A stretch of DNA of 64,000 bases. Origin: Tigriopus japonicus (taxonomy: Eukaryota; Arthropoda; Copepoda; Harpacticoida; Harpacticidae). Positions 46,701 to 62,000 of this stretch are shown here, piece by piece. The notes under the pieces are model-generated. The model saw only the letters and a program-made list of their open reading frames with translations. It had not been told where the DNA came from and made no database searches. The first letter of the stretch is position 1; each line of letters begins with the position of its first letter. The translations under genes and the position numbers were made by a program. The DNA lies in contig CM021322.1 of NCBI GenBank assembly GCA_010645155.1, positions 3,236,346 through 3,300,345 on the forward strand, in the 5' to 3' direction.

Positions 46701-49700
46701 TACTTTGGCCGGGTTACGCTCTTCAGTGTTGCCGACAAAACAGCGTGGAAGTTTAATTGTTAAGGTCATAAAAAATGATTTCTTTTTCATAGTTGGAGAT
46801 TTAGAGCTACTGTACCGGGTCTCGGAGAGGGGTAGGTAGAAATGCATTTCTTTTAGTGTTTTCTTCCGTCGAACTGAATAAACTTTCAATTCCAAGCTGC
46901 ACGAGGTGCTTCTGGCCAACCAATTTGGGCTCCATAAATTTGGGATTTTCGAGAACTGATCCTCTCTGATTTCCGACCATAACGGCACGCTTAATCAGCG
47001 AAATTTAATTTCATTGCAGCTCGAGGGCAGGCACACAGCAAGATACGTAGAAAATGCGACAGGCCAACAACCAACACCCCCTTGATGATGGCTCTCGGGG
47101 TTGAGGACAGGCAGGACGACAAGTGTAAAACCTCAATCGAAACGGCCCCAGGGAACCCATCTAATTGACAAATGATTACACGAGTCACACCAGCAGCACA
47201 GTTTTGAATTTGAGCCCCAATTTCTAATGCCAAATAATAGCCGATTACCTTCACTCTGGCTTGGTATCCTCTGGCACCCTTCGATTGGGGTTGCCTTACC
47301 CAAGAGCGTCGGATACGTCATTAGCGCGTGCCACGAGGCAAATCTCATTATGGCAATGCTTGTCATAATGACACAAATCAGACTTTAAAACACTTTCTCC
47401 GACCATCTGCCTGATTTCAAAGACTAAACAACGGCTATAAATTTTTATCCACTCATTTTTTTAGGTTGACCCACCCCCTTTGGAGTAAAATCAACTTCCG
47501 GAAGAATTTTTACTAATTCGACAACCCTACAGAAGCTCGTGTAAAAGAAGCATCGTCAGAACACTAGCAACACTAGCGACGGTGGCTTTATCATGAAGCT
47601 TTAAAAAGGCCAAACAAACCGGGAAGTACAGAGATGCAGAGTAAAAAATACAGCAAATAGGAGCCTCTGACCAAAAGATATCCATGGCAGGGCTTGAATC
47701 CACCTTCTTTTATGATCCAATGACTGGATCAATCTTTAGGGGCATGATCTACGTAAATTGATTGCTAAATCGACTTTCGTTTTAACTTGAACTTCCTGAT
47801 TGATGGTGGTGACAACAACGGCAAACATTTGAAGCTTCAAAAAAGCCAAACTGTTGTTGTCGACGCCTCTTTCCCATGAGCTTCTTTAGACAAACCTAGT
47901 CATGAAATGAACACAGAGCTATTCCTTATGATAAAAGTGCCATTTCTTGCTGATCTAAGAGCAACAGGACACTTTCCAATGATCTAACATATGGCCAGAT
48001 TGCACACTAACAAGTGTTTAATTGTCCACCCTCCCTTTGCTCTCGAGGGTTGTCTCACTCATCAGAATTGGATCCTGTCGTTAGTGAGCTGCTCATAATG
48101 CATGAATAACTGCAACCCCAACACCTCCGTGCTCTGACTTTTACTCAAGAGGCATCACCGAGCAATCGCCGGGATCAAGCCCCCCTTTGACAATATCACG
48201 AATTTATTGTAAGCAAGTTGGAGTGTGTTTGGTATGCAAATAGGGAAATTGGGGCATAAATTCTCGTTTGTGTCATTTTACGCCTAATACACTTTCTCCA
48301 AAAGCCGATGATAATCTCTTTTCGAGAGGAATTATTCCATCAAGGAAGGATCCGGGCTCCACGACAGAGGAGACACCTACTAATAGGATAAGATTCATGG
48401 GCGGATCGTAATGACATCTGTCATACCATTAACACGTTTACTATTTGTGCATAGACACGGCATTCCTGCTGCATCCCCGTGTGGAACCGGATAAAAAGAG
48501 CTGCAATTCCTATCAAATTGGGGCGTTTCTTATGACGGTTTTTTGAGCGAGCTATGATCTTATCCACACGTCCCGCTAATGATTTGTTTGATGAGACTTG
48601 TGAAGTGTCAACTATTTTAATGAAGCTATTGTTGTTACCCTTGAAGGGTTTGTTTTTGGTCCAAAGCTCGTCAGATGGCTGCTTGAGAAGTGAGGTATGC
48701 ATTGGTATTTCTGGCATTGATTAGCGACGATAAATGATAGTAAATCCTCGTTCCTTATCCACCATGTGATATGTGCCGAGTACAAGAGCACACCTGATTG
48801 AATAGAGCTGAGGATCTTTACAAAAGGCTCTCAAACCTCAACAAAAACCAGGTTGACAATCGAGAGAAGTACCTCATAGGTTTCCACTCGATGAAACCCG
48901 CACAATGCGAGGGTTGGAGGAAAAAATCTGGGCTTTTCTCACAAAACTCCCGCGTAATTTACGGACTTTGTACGTACTGTCGACTCGCAAGTTCTTTCGT
49001 TCTCAAGAGGAGGACAATAATGTCAATGGGGTTGAAAGGAGCCATTTTTAAAGTGTGATCCTTTTCAAATTGAGTCGATATTTTGCGGTAAATTCTTACC
49101 TCAAAGAACCGGCATACAAAAACGAGGGTCGTCAAGAAGGACCATTCAGCTAGCAATCCGATCAAATCATCATTTTCTCAATGAACCTCTGTTGTATCGT
49201 CGTTTTTGTCCAATGTGACTGACGCTCCTCGCGACTTTTGGAATCACCACCTTAAATAGAAGTGGGTGCAATCGATAATGCGGAAATGCCTGTTAGCCAT
49301 TCAAATATCCTTTTCAGACATGAATGGACAACAAGGCCATAAGTTGGCCCTTTAATCTTTAACGCACTCTACTCCCTCTAGCTTCAAATGTGGAACAGAG
49401 CCCTTTGTATCTGTTTCAATACACAATTTCTCCATATGACGCTCTAACGTTATATTTTAGAATTGCGAAACGTTGTTGCCAAAAAGTGCTGAGTGTACGA
49501 ATTACCCTCTTGCATCGTGATTTGTGCCAGGAATTGCGCATCTACTCTAGTGTACGATTCCACATGTCACACCGTGTGATGTATGATTACGCCGTGAAGC
49601 ACGCGAAGGATGTGCCAAAGTGCCCTAGAACGTGGTTTTCTTTGTGAATTTCAAAGGGGGAGCGAAATCCGAGGGTTGCAAAACCCGGCCAATCAAGGCC

Positions 49701-50937
49701 CTTCATTGTAGTTTGTTGTGTTTATTATAAAGTAGTTGATTTCCTTGAGGGGGTATAGGGAGACAACAGAAAGGTACGAATAATCATTCCCATCCTGGGT
49801 TTCAATAGAATCTTTTATTGAATAGATAATTTAGGTTCAATCGTTGGTCGGGAATAGGGGGTTGTGGTAGTTCATCCAAGATTAATGCCGCACACATGAG
49901 ATGATTTCTTTGTCTGATCTTTGACCAGAGATATGAATCTAAGGACAGACTCGACACTTCACTGAATCATTAATTCAAGTAACGAACGGTCATGATTCAT
50001 AACTATTTTAAGAGCCTTCGCCAAAATTAGTTTAATAATGAGTAAATCTGAGTCATCGGCAAGATCAAGCAACAATCTTGCCAAAATCTCTGGCACAGTT
50101 ACGTTGCAAATTTTGAAATCTGCTGACTAGGGTTCGGCCACAAATCTGACACCAGCCCACGTGCATCAACCTCACATCCCATACATGCTCTTACTCATTC
50201 ATACTACTATTAAAAACTTGATCATGGTTTTTAACATTGAAATTTGCCAGTCTGAAAGAAACACTAATGGTTGATATTCTTTCCCATTTGCAATGTTCCT
50301 TTACCAGTTAGGTTATGCCAATACTGGAAGGTGAACTCATGTATGAAGGCCATGTGTGAGAGTTCATGTGATATCCTTTGTTGTTACCAACCCTCGATCT
50401 AGACATCTTCTCAGACCTTTTCTAGTCCCCTCAGACACAAAAAAAGCCTTGAAGGTTCTTGAGCCCCTCTTTCTTTCCCCTTTTCGAATGTGGAGGGAGG
50501 TCGATTGGAAGAGTCTCGTGGTCGTCTTGTTTTCCTTGCTTGTCTCCTTTGGCATCAAAGGAGATCAAGATTCAGGGCCATGAGAAAGAAAGATAGAGGG
50601 AGACCATTGGAAAATTTGCAACGTCACCATCAGAAATAAAAGGGGTGCCAACGAACGGATTCCCCAAATGCGAATGGGAATCCAATTGTTGTTCAAATTG
50701 CAAATGGAACTTGGTTTGGTGAACAGATGTGGGCATGCATTTGTCGAAACCTTGAAATATGCCTTCGGAAACGAGTTATATTTTTTCTGTTATTCAAGTG
50801 CGCCAAGATCCTAGAATTTTTTGACGTGTTTTGTGGAGTTTTACTTGATTATGCAAAGGAAAAAAATATCAATAATACTCATTTTACCAACTTCTTATTG
50901 AGAGTTGCAATCAAACTAACGCTCCCTTAGAACCTTA
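43774..50937. other. Non-coding, nothing recognised
   Basis: About 7 kb of unique sequence. Overlapping short frames on both strands (for example near 44858-45270 and 46991-47254) have no motif that I can name. No exon, RNA gene or transposon end is supported. Confidence 0.5.
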
Positions 50938-51160
50938 AATTAATTTCATTTAAGTCATTAAGAGTTAAGTGATTGTTATTTTCATGTGTTATGTTAATAA
51001 CATGAAAAATAATGATAAAATGTTATAAACAACTTCAAGCGATTTTTAAATTAATGTCAATTATGTCATTAAGAGTTCAGTGACTGTTATGTCAATAACA
51101 TAATGAAAATTCAATCAAAAAATGTAATAAAAACATCCTAAAAATTAATTTATGTTAACA
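50938..51160. repeat. AT-rich tandem duplication, period about 94-110 bp
   Basis: Two copies of a unit beginning aaattaatttca/aaattaatgtca and including 'gtcattaagagtt' start at 50938 and 51048; a third partial start (aaattaattta) is at 51142. Each copy contains a small imperfect palindrome around 'ttaataacatgaaaa' or 'tcaataacataatg'. No coding capacity. Confidence 0.6.
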
Positions 51161-54100
51161 AGAGGCTCGTTGTTGCTCCAAGGTGCTACCTTTATATTTA
51201 ACAAATTCTTAATGTTAGCTCCCCAAATAATGCATAAAATGTAGAAAATTACTTTATGCCTTATTGAGACGTACATATTGTACACTGTAGACACAAACGG
51301 AGTACAATATGTGCTTACTATTAGAAAAAAATAGCTATTACTCCCTTGGCGATGCTAGGTATGCTCAGATATGAGGCTGTCATTTCCTTTAATTTGCTAT
51401 TAGGAAGATCCACTTGGATCAAGTCTTGTCATTCGGAAAAGATCATACCCACCGTATTTTGGTCGGAGGGAAGCACGGGGGATCAAGTTCAGGCACGAGC
51501 AGAATGAGTGGAGATGTCAGCGAGTTTTCCTAACAAAGAGCACCATCACCACCAAGCACATTTAGCGGAGAAGTGTTCGCGGAAATCTGGCCTAAATTGT
51601 GGCCATGACTTGGCACTTTTGCTCGATGTCGTGCATATTCCAAGTTTTGAAACGAGACAAAAGTGGATGAATTTATCCAGAAGTGATTAAGCACTCGCAA
51701 GAATTCAAGAGAAGCGGGTTTCAATTGTTAAATGTAATTCCTTCTTTGTTCATAAACAACGGAACTACAGCCATATTGGCACATGTACGTTCACGTTAAA
51801 TCTCATAGTGCCCGTGGATCTTTTCAGGTGGGAAGAACCTCATCTTGGAAGGTGCTCATTATGGATGACCCTTTGGGGAGAAATCGTTGCGCTGGAAGCG
51901 AGTTTTCCCGCCTAATCGACCTCGGGCGACACAATTATGGACATGAAAATCAACCCTTCGTGGAGGATTAAAGCCAACTTGAAACCCAGAATCAGTGTTG
52001 ATGGGATTTGTGATACATGAGGGCAATTGATCAGTAGGTAACACATGATTTACACCCTCTGGAGGGCCTCTCAAGTATGCATTTGCCAATGACGGGCCTC
52101 AAGATCTTACTTGGATAACGAACTGGGTCTGAGGTTGGTAATCCAATGTCTTGAGCGATTGTCGGAATTTTTGGATTCTTTTGGGAGGCGGGAGAGGTCA
52201 TTTGACTAATGATGTGTCTTCAAAAACTATTTAAAAGGAAACCAAAATGCTTACCAGGAGCATGCTTCGATTTAAAGAGCTCCAAATTCCGAGCAGGAGC
52301 GATCTTATCTGTGCAGTGTGCACCCAAGTCAATTTACATACAAGCCAAGGATATCTGTTCATTAATCATCAAGCACGTGGGCTCATTTAAAGAAAAAATG
52401 CTTGAGATGCACTTCCTAGACAGATGCTGTGGAACTTAAGGCCAACTAATTAGGTTGGGGTCATGCATCAGAGTCTTGAAGTGAAAAACTAGAACATCCA
52501 TCTCTTCCTTGATTCTGGAGATAAATCCTTGTCAGTAAATCTTGGTCACCCTGATATGATAACTGACATAAACAACAACAATCTCACCCCAGTTTCATAG
52601 AGCTTATCATTAAAGTGGCCCTTTTGAAGGTTCAAGGTAGAGTTTAGTTCAAAAGGAAGCCATGTGAATGTATGTAAAGAAGACGATATCAAAAGGAAGC
52701 TTCTAACCCTATCCATAATTGCGCGGCAAATTATCTTGTTTAATTTGAGTGCAGGATAATGACGATATCATGTGCTTGCCTTGGGTGACGGCTGAATTAA
52801 GTGCATTACAACAAGAATATGATCTCGTTGGTGGCGAGCCAAGCTCACGCGCTACAAATGCAACTTCCACATCACTACCAACTACTACCTCTGGACGAAT
52901 GGTTGGTTGGTTGGATGGATGGATGGATCCCTCGTGTCTGGACAAGTGATTAGTCGTCTAGACGAATTTGACATCAACTTCTTAGAGTGGGGTTAATTAC
53001 CCAATTTCCCGGGCCCTCTTGTGTCTCTTTTTTAAGTCACCTTGACGGGGATGTCCTCTTTCTTTGCCTAATATGGACCAAACGTTAATTTGAAAAAAAG
53101 CCGAAGAAGAGTGGCAAACAAAGCGAGAGATTTCAATGAGTCTGTTATTAAGCATGTGTTAAAAGGAGTCTTAGATTCTCATTAAGAACCATTGACAAGG
53201 ACCATAAGCCATCCTTGAGGGCTACATTTGCCTTTAAATTTACTCCAAGTGACACCTGGGTTCCCGAAGAATCTACATCAAAGAGCACTTTTTCAGTTCA
53301 TATTCTAATTCTCGCCCATTATTCCGGACTCGCCACCTCATCCCGCAATTATTCATATGTAAATTTCATCATTGAGGTGCTCGTTAGCCTCATAAAGGCA
53401 ATTATTGCTTCCGCTAATTAGAGCCATATTTGAAAAAAAGAGAGAAAAGCGACTTTAGAGAAGGGGAGACCTGAACACTACCATCTTACCATTTTACCAT
53501 CACTACACTCGAGCGACCAACAAAGTAACTAACCACTTCTGAGAATGGTCATTATCGTGAGCCCCAGGATTTATGGCAACCAAACAACGCCAAAACTCCA
53601 AGAGGAGTGAGTGCATGATCAAAACTTCCTTCAGGTTCTAACTTGCACCCATTATTTCAATCAGATTGACATATTTTCCACGGGTGAACGAACAACATCT
53701 CGAGCCATTCGTTGTCTTGACGCTAATCTCGAAAGCGTCAGTCTCCAAAGATTCTTGGACAAAAAGAGCGAGATTTATGGTTGTCATTACGTTGGTTTTG
53801 GCTGGACAATGGGTTGGACACAAATACATACATATACATTTATTATTTCTCGGGTTGACCTGTGCTAAGAACATGACAGAGATGTTAACAAATTGCACTT
53901 AGCGAGACATTCAACAACAATCGGGCGTCCATTCGTCAAGATCATCATAACGATAACCTACTTTATTCCACTTGAACTTCTCGGTGAGCCAAATACTGAT
54001 CTGCCGTTTAGAAAAGCAGAATTGAGAGAAGACGCACTTGATACTGGTCATTAGCAGGTTCCTCCCCTGAGCTCAATTTAAAGGTCCACATCCAGAATAG

Positions 54101-56035
54101 TACTTGTAGTTGTTGTAGTAGTAGTGGTAGTCTGTTGAATCAGAGATTAATTATAGGAAGTTCTCTATTGTTACGAACCTTGTTCGCCTTGAAAACCAGA
54201 GTAGAGCAAAGACCAAGAAGACGAATGCTCTGGGGGTGAGTAACAAAGAATCTTCATTTCCTGTGCTATTTTCACCCAGTGACATTAATCACCGAGCAAG
54301 GAGACTAAGAGGCACTATCATCATCATCATCATCGTTGTCCAAGCTAACCAAAAACCATCATTGGTTTCCAAACTCTTTGTGTGCAACGAGGTACTAATT
54401 CGATTCTCATCAATAACAATTGAGAAGCAAGTCTCGTTCACAAATTGTCGGTTTCAGGAGGTCAAATGTTTGCTCAAGTCTCTGAGACTCTTTTCCTAAT
54501 GATGTAGCCACTAAAGGCAGCTATTTAAAAGCAATTCCAGGTCGTCGGTGGCATGCATATGCAGTATTAGGAAGATTCTATAGATAGAGTATAATGCCAT
54601 GTCTGACGTCCAACTCAATGATGATCAAACACTTCCAAATCAGACGATGCCAATTCAATTGTATGATTGGAAATGGAAACTGCTTGGCAGCCGTGAGAAG
54701 AGGACCATAAATAGTCGATGATGTTAGAGTAATTATACCTTTGGAGAAAGAGGTGATCCGGTTGTAGGACCCACATGAGTCGGCAATCATTAGGAGCATT
54801 AGGTAAATGATCTTAATTGCCCTTCCAACGACGATGCTCCTCGAAAGGCTTGATGGCCCTCTTCCACTAACGACTCCGTTGGGGTCAATAATGTCGAGTA
54901 ATTTGAATGGAACAAGCTCACAGGGTGGTTCTTCACACTGACATTACTCGAACCATTGGACATCTCAACAAATTCTGGTCGTCACCCTGGACGTGTGTGG
55001 AACAATTGGGTAATCTCCCATGATGGCACATGCGCTCTCACGCACGCAAACGACTTTCGGCCACTTCAAAGCAAACAAGGGACCATGTAGTTAATTGTCC
55101 TCATCGGTGAGCCATTACCCTTCACGTAAATAATAATGGTATCTATCAATCTGAGATGACAAACTGATGAACAGGGAGTAATTATTGACCTTTCCATTGG
55201 CTTCCGACTCGAGGCTTGGGAATCTTTTCGGAACAGGCATGATATGTTCAAGTGGTTCGTTGGTGGAAGCCCTATCTTTGAAGTGCCAGATAGGAAAGTG
55301 CAGATTCATGTCCAACCAATATCTGTATTTGCACTGTCCGAAAGGGGCTGCTTTTTTTGGTCCCTCGCCTTGAAAAAAGCGGGGTGATTTTTTGCACCAT
55401 CACCACTTCAATCTCGTATTTAAAGAGGGTTGCGAGTTCTTCAAATGGCAACGTTAAGTAAACTTGAGTGTGGATAAGATCTCGAGTTTTCGTTGGAGAA
55501 TTGTCGAGATCAATCAGTATCCCGATTTTTCTCGACATATAATTTAGCAATTGTTCTTTGTGCAAAGGTTGTCTGGTTCATGTATAATTGGTCTCATTAA
55601 AAGTTCCCATTACTTAAACATCGCGGGAGGATTGACCAAAAACTTGAAGCAAAAAAGCGGACAAATTGTCCACTTGAACCTCGTTTTGCAACGGCAGCAA
55701 AAGGCCTGGTCATAATAGCTGGGTAAAAAGACCTGGGAAAACTACCCAAGTTTGATCTAGTGTATTTGCTCACATGTCAGGGGCGAATAGAGATAAGAGT
55801 CTTCGTTTCTTTCTTCAGTAACTCAAAACGATGTCCTGGCTTTCTTGTGTGATTTGACTTGACCGATAAGCTCGATTTCTCTTATCGCCCAGTAGGAAAA
55901 GGCAAAGGCGTTCAGCAGGGTTCTTCGCTCTGTCCAGATGGTATTATTCCGCGCTTGGCCTGTCCAAGTCATTACATGGTAAACACATCAATTATCCTGC
56001 CTCTGCTAACAAATCCCGATGTTTTTCAAGTGAGG

Positions 56036-56066
<31 letters not shown>

Positions 56067-59000
56067 CCGTGGAGTCGGTCGGTCGTTCTTCGTCTTGCCA
56101 CCCCACAAACCACATGGGGTTTCTTATCACTTTTGAAAATTATGGACCTGTGGCTGCCTTTGGGTCTAGCGCAAGCATATAGATTGGACTCAACAAGTGA
56201 TTGGGTGTTTTGGACCTCTGTTGGCAAGGGCCCATTTTTAGCGATTTATAAGAGAAGAAAGAGGGGAAAACTGACATGGCATCCATCCTTTCTGTTGTCC
56301 AAATCTACTCGCACAAACTTATTGGCTGACTAAATTTCGCATTGATTGGTAATTTTTGTGAAAAATTGCACGTATAGTATTCAATAATTGTTATGGGCAT
56401 CTCATCCCTTATATAGTAATATAATATAATATAATATCTGCAACCAACCAAAACGAACTTAACCAAAAGTCTTGCTCTTAATAGTAATTGTACCATGAAG
56501 CGTCTTTTTTAATTGGGCATGAATACATTATATTTAATCTTTCGCAATGCAAAATAGTAGTGCAGGATATTTGCAAAGTTTTTCTTCGCCTTTTTTTCAC
56601 CTCTCTTAGCTGAGAGCACAAAAACATTGTGAGGTCGAAGGTCCTCCTTTGAGGAGGTATAAGGATCCATTTGATCTTCTTACCCCGGGAGATGCTTCAC
56701 TTCCCGCCCCAGGATGGATAGAGGCATGGATGGATGGATAGAAAGACAGATGATGGAAGGAAGCTGTGGAAGAAGAAGGTTCGTTGGAGGCATAGAAGGA
56801 GCCGATTTCTTTTTTGCCACCTTAACCCGCTCTTTTGCCCTTGATGATGTGGTTTTAGGGCTCAAAAGCGATAAATTGATGGATTTTGTGACGGCCATAA
56901 ATGTAGTGGCAGACCTGATGCTCGGACACAAGATACTATAACAATGGTCCATAAAAACAGCCACCTCAAGATCATTAGGAGTGTCTCTCGCTCCTTTTTC
57001 TTCCTCTTCAGCGATCAGCTAATCAAGTAACTAACCCGATTTTGGTTGAGCCTCGTTTGAACCAAAGTCACGCTTCGCACACTTCTCATAACCATTTTCG
57101 CTGGTGGCCATTTCACATGGCTTTTTCACCTCATCATCATCTTCGTTGGGGTCTGGGATCTGGGAATAGCCACAAGTGCCAATAAGTGAAATGGCCGAGC
57201 CAAACGACAAACAGTAGCAACATCTGCAATCTAATGACACACTCGCAAGTCCCAATTGGTGTTGTTTTCTGTTGGCTTTTGGCCCCTGAAGCAGCTCGTA
57301 AGGCAATGGCCTCTTTCCTGGCTTTGGAAGCACTTCTGTGCACTGGGCCTACGGTAAACCGAAGGCCCCTCCAGGCCCTCGCCTAACCACCACCTAATCT
57401 CGTCACGTGTTACGACGAGAGGGCAAAAAACGAAAATGGGAATTGACTCGCATCATGAACAGTCTGACATGGGATGATAAAAGTACTTTTTTGCCAAATA
57501 ATCTTGCAAAGATAGCGATGCTGGTGAAAAGACGAGTGTTTGGCAAATTGACCTATTGTGAAATAAGTATGATGAATATGGTTGCAATTGAGTTGCAAGA
57601 CGATGTTGGACTGTGTTGATAAACTACTCCTCTTGGGTCATGGGAAAGGTGTAGAGAAAATGGAGACATGAGACACACACTCGCTCGATTATAATGGTGA
57701 TGAACCTCAGTTGAAGAAGCGAATTCAGGTCGAACCTTTTTTTGCTTCGGCAAAGGTCACACTTCAGTGTCAAATAAGACAATTGCTCGCTTACAAAAGT
57801 TCATGCCAATCTCTCCTTCCTGTACTCTGATTTTGTTCAAATATGAAGGGTGACCAATTTGAAGTAGCTCATAAAACTAACACTAAATTCGTTCAGTCAA
57901 AACCTCTGCGTGATTCCAATTCTTTCTCCAAAAAATGTCCGAAAGAGTGCAGAGAAAGATCGATTCCTCTGAACTGGCTTGCATGTCAGATTTGGCATTT
58001 GTCACTTTGAACTCTCGCATATGGCACCTCAAACTCAAAGGAAGACAGGGACGCTTACCATTACTTGGTGGTACTATGGAGGGCCACGCGTAGAGACAAC
58101 AGTGAGTGTCTTTCTTTAGTACATATGAGGAGGAAAAAAGTTTAATTATGCTCACGGCTCGTCAAAGTCTTGACACTCCAATTACTAGGTCAGGTGCTTG
58201 AGTCAAAGCCAGAAAAGTGAACCCTGTAATGACAATTCTCGCTAGATCTCCTTGGCCGTCGGGCTCCCTTCAATCAGAAAACAATTTCTCTAAATTTAGA
58301 TCCATCAACGTCAATGTCCAAAGAGAGCAGCTCTCTCTCCGAAAAAATCATTAGCCACCTCGGAGCATGATAAAAAAGCTGTTCTTACACCTAGTTATGA
58401 GGGCGGGATACTCTAATTTGTGGTAAATGCATGGTTTTTATGGTTCGAAGCAAGAAACAACGCTTGTCATTAATTTGAACTTTGGGCCAAGCAAAATCTA
58501 TTTCTTTTTCTTATCCGCTCACGCATTGAAATCGGCCATAACTCATTTTGGCGGGACCTGGTTACATTGAGATTTAAGGTCCTTATAACATCTCTTAAAA
58601 TCTGCTTTGAAAGGCTCTTGAGTGTCAAAATGTTTTTGACAGAGGGGAGGAGGGCTCATTAGCAATTTAGCGGCTACAATTAAGCGATGATTTATTGATT
58701 TCTCGGAGGCAACCAATGCTAATGACATTTGTTGGAAGTTTCCAAGCGAAATCTGCCGGAATTGAGTGGGGAAATGGCCCGAGCGTGATAAGTGCCAATA
58801 AGAAAGGATCCTCCCCACTTGGGAAATGGCAATTTAGCACAGGATTGACTAAATGGAGGAAATGATAATTGGAGAAGATTCCAAAATTTCGCTCAAACAC
58901 CTCCCAGGGATGCCTGAGAAGGTGTTGGCCAATGCTATTTTATTGTTCAGTCTACCACTAACTGATCTTCAGGCAACCCTGCAAAAACCCATAACTCATT

Positions 59001-62000
59001 GGAAGATTATTCAGAATGTCGAACTAGCCATGAATCAAACTTTATGGTACATTACATGTGTTAATTGCTCTCAATTTGGCAAAATGATGCAGATTTTATT
59101 GCCATTTCAAATCCGGGACTCTCTCACAAATACCAAGCTGAAACATTGCCAAAATTATCACGTTCTCAATTTGTCGTCGGGTGAACATGCTGTGTCCCAA
59201 AAAAACCAACGGCAATATCTGAGTTTTTTCAGTGATGAATGTTTGGTAATGCCAGGGTTGATTGACAGCTCACCGCAAGTTTTAATGACGACAAAAGGAA
59301 ACTCATGGAACTTAATGAAGAGCCCATGGCGAGACTAACAATTACATTTGCACGCAAATTGAATTACTGCAAAATGCCACTACCGTTCCGACCCCTTTTT
59401 GAATAAAGTCCCTGTCAAAGCCAATAACACCTCGACCTATCTAAAGGGAGGATTTTCAAACACGACCACAAATCACACTGTCCCACGTGGGTTTGTCACG
59501 TGTTCAAGATCTATGAGCAAACAGATTCATGACACCCAGTATTCTCAATCCTGGGTCCATGTTCACAATTCGGGCCAGGCAACTTGGGTTCACCATAATG
59601 AATGGACAATGGGTGGGTAAGTGCTCCCCATCCATGGAAAATTCAACAGATTCTGCTCAAATCCGTGATTTACGAACCTCCAATCTGTGACCTCCGGGAT
59701 TTTTGCCAGACTGGACACCTCTTCCATAGATGCAGTTATTTGACCATTTAACACCAGAGAGTGGTGCCTCACTTGGCGAAATGTCCGATAAAGCGATCAT
59801 CGAGAATGAACTAGGGGATGATTTTATTCACCATGACTTGGAACTCCACTGGACCACTTGGGGAACATAAATTTCGGATTTCCCCGCTTTTGAAAAATAA
59901 TGGAAAAGAGGTGCCGGCTGTCACCTCTTTTTTTCTCTCCCGTGTTCCACAAGAACTCCACGAGATTGGACCATGAGTTATGGCACGTCCCACACTTTGG
60001 TCCACGTTTCGATCACTGTTTTTAAAGTCTCACACTTGACGTTTCTTCATGATCCTTTGGTCTAGAATGTCGCTTGCATGTGTGGACACTGATCGTAAAT
60101 TTATAATTTCGCGAAATGTTGTGCCAATTTCCACGCCGAGCCTGGTCCAACCATATTGACCAATGGTCGTCGAATCACTTTATAATCGCCTTAGCACCAT
60201 CCAGAAATCTCGATGCTTCTCAGGCACTTTAAGCTGATGGAGACATTATTTCCCGGCCCTTTAAGGCGTTGTTGGGTCCACGATTGACGATGAGGAATTG
60301 AATAAAAAAGACGTTAGCAAGTCTCTTTGTTGTTATTAAGAACCCAGATAGTCATCTTCATGTGGTGAGAGGGGGCTCATTTAAATTGGATGGATATTCA
60401 GGTTGTAATAAAATTTATTTGGCCCGTAGTTAAATTTTCATCAGGGTCGGGGTTGATGAAGCGAAATTTAGAATCAAATCAGCACTGCTTCATCGTATCA
60501 AGCATGCATATCTCAGTCCACTAATAGAGAGATCTTAAAGTGGCCTTTTTATAAGTGTGTTTCTGGGCTGCTTTTTTGGGCCATTGATTCTCTTTAAGTT
60601 TTTTTCAGAATTTTTAAACAGTCTCAAATGCGCCGTGACGATATGAATAATTTTACAATGGGCAAAATTGACAATAAAATTACATTACCCGAAATCACTA
60701 CTCACCACACAAAACTGGAACCGAAATGCTTCAGATGGAATAACGACGACATCTGTGATCTACTTTTTATCAGTTTTGCCATCTCTCCAAATCCGTAACA
60801 TGTTTAATCAAAACGCCTTTATTTCCTACTCAATCCATCCAATCATCGGAATCTCTGATCAATGTCCACCTGTTTCGATGGATCAAGATTTTTTTTTTAT
60901 TTCATCCTATTAGGGTTCACTCAAAGCACTCAGATTGGTCTAGCTTGCCTCTTTACTATAAAAAAACGAGACAGTAACCCGAGATTGCTATCAATAATGT
61001 TGATGGTAGATCGATCACAGGGTGAGGCACTAATGAAGTTTCGAAGTTGACAGACAGCACTTCAGATTCAATTACCAAACACCCTGTTCGCCCCTGAAAA
61101 GAGGCGCATTTCTTTTTTTGACATTTTAGAGACCAATTGTGATGAATCATAGGAAATGGGAATGGGTTGAGACCTAAAGGATTATTTCTACATATGTGGT
61201 GGCAAATCCCCGACATATGTTTTACTCTTTATGGAACCATTTCCATAATAAAGGAAGAACTCCAGATCACCATGTACAGTTTGTTTCCGAATGCTTTTGT
61301 TCCTCAAATATTTCCATTGAGCACAAGTTTCGGGTGTTGCTAATAAAATGTTTTGTTGGAAAGCTTGCAAAATTTGCTAATGATGCTTTTGCATTCTTTA
61401 AAGAGCTTCATTTGTGAGGCTAATACTGGATTTCTAGTGGCAAGTACCATGTCCATTCATTAGTTTTATTGGGCTCTACAGTTCTCCCGGCCAATGAAAG
61501 ACGAGCCAATCACCTCTTTGTTCACTTGGACACCGAGGATAATAACTAGCATATCCAATGACTTCTCAGGTCATTTCTGACTTTTCCAAACGTCACAGGT
61601 TAGCATGGAACAATAACAGATTCTATAACATATCCTCCTAGTTTCGACGTCAACCTTTCACTTGATGCGCGAAAGCACTAAATTATGATCAAATAAACAA
61701 TAAAGGAATCATGTTTGTTTGTTTAGGTTGACCCAGGAAACACGTATCTGTGATCGAATATGTCAATTTGTACGCAGGTGTTTCGCCAACTTGAGTTTCT
61801 CCCCTAATGAATGTAAAGTACCCATCAAACCGATGAATGCTCAATGAAGGGCTCGAATTCGATTCGGAGAAAACTTGGTTCTCCACAGAATTCATTACCG
61901 TATTTGCCTCCATTGAACGCAAATGGGAGCTCAACTCACTTTTCATTCACAGATATTAAGATTGACCTTGACTCCCCAAACTTGAACTCTCTTGTCGCCC

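Noticed and set aside
50488..50583. Signal-peptide-like segment (MWREVDWKSLVVVLFSLLVSF)
   Set aside because: Followed by a stop after 31 codons with no GT splice donor in the coding stretch to extend it.
57031..57333. 100-codon minus-strand frame with an acidic, cysteine-containing C-terminus
   Set aside because: Starts only at a non-ATG codon, and other frames are open across the same stretch; no splice or family support.
58853..59338. 161-codon plus-strand frame
   Set aside because: No domain, signal peptide or compositional shift; probably chance.
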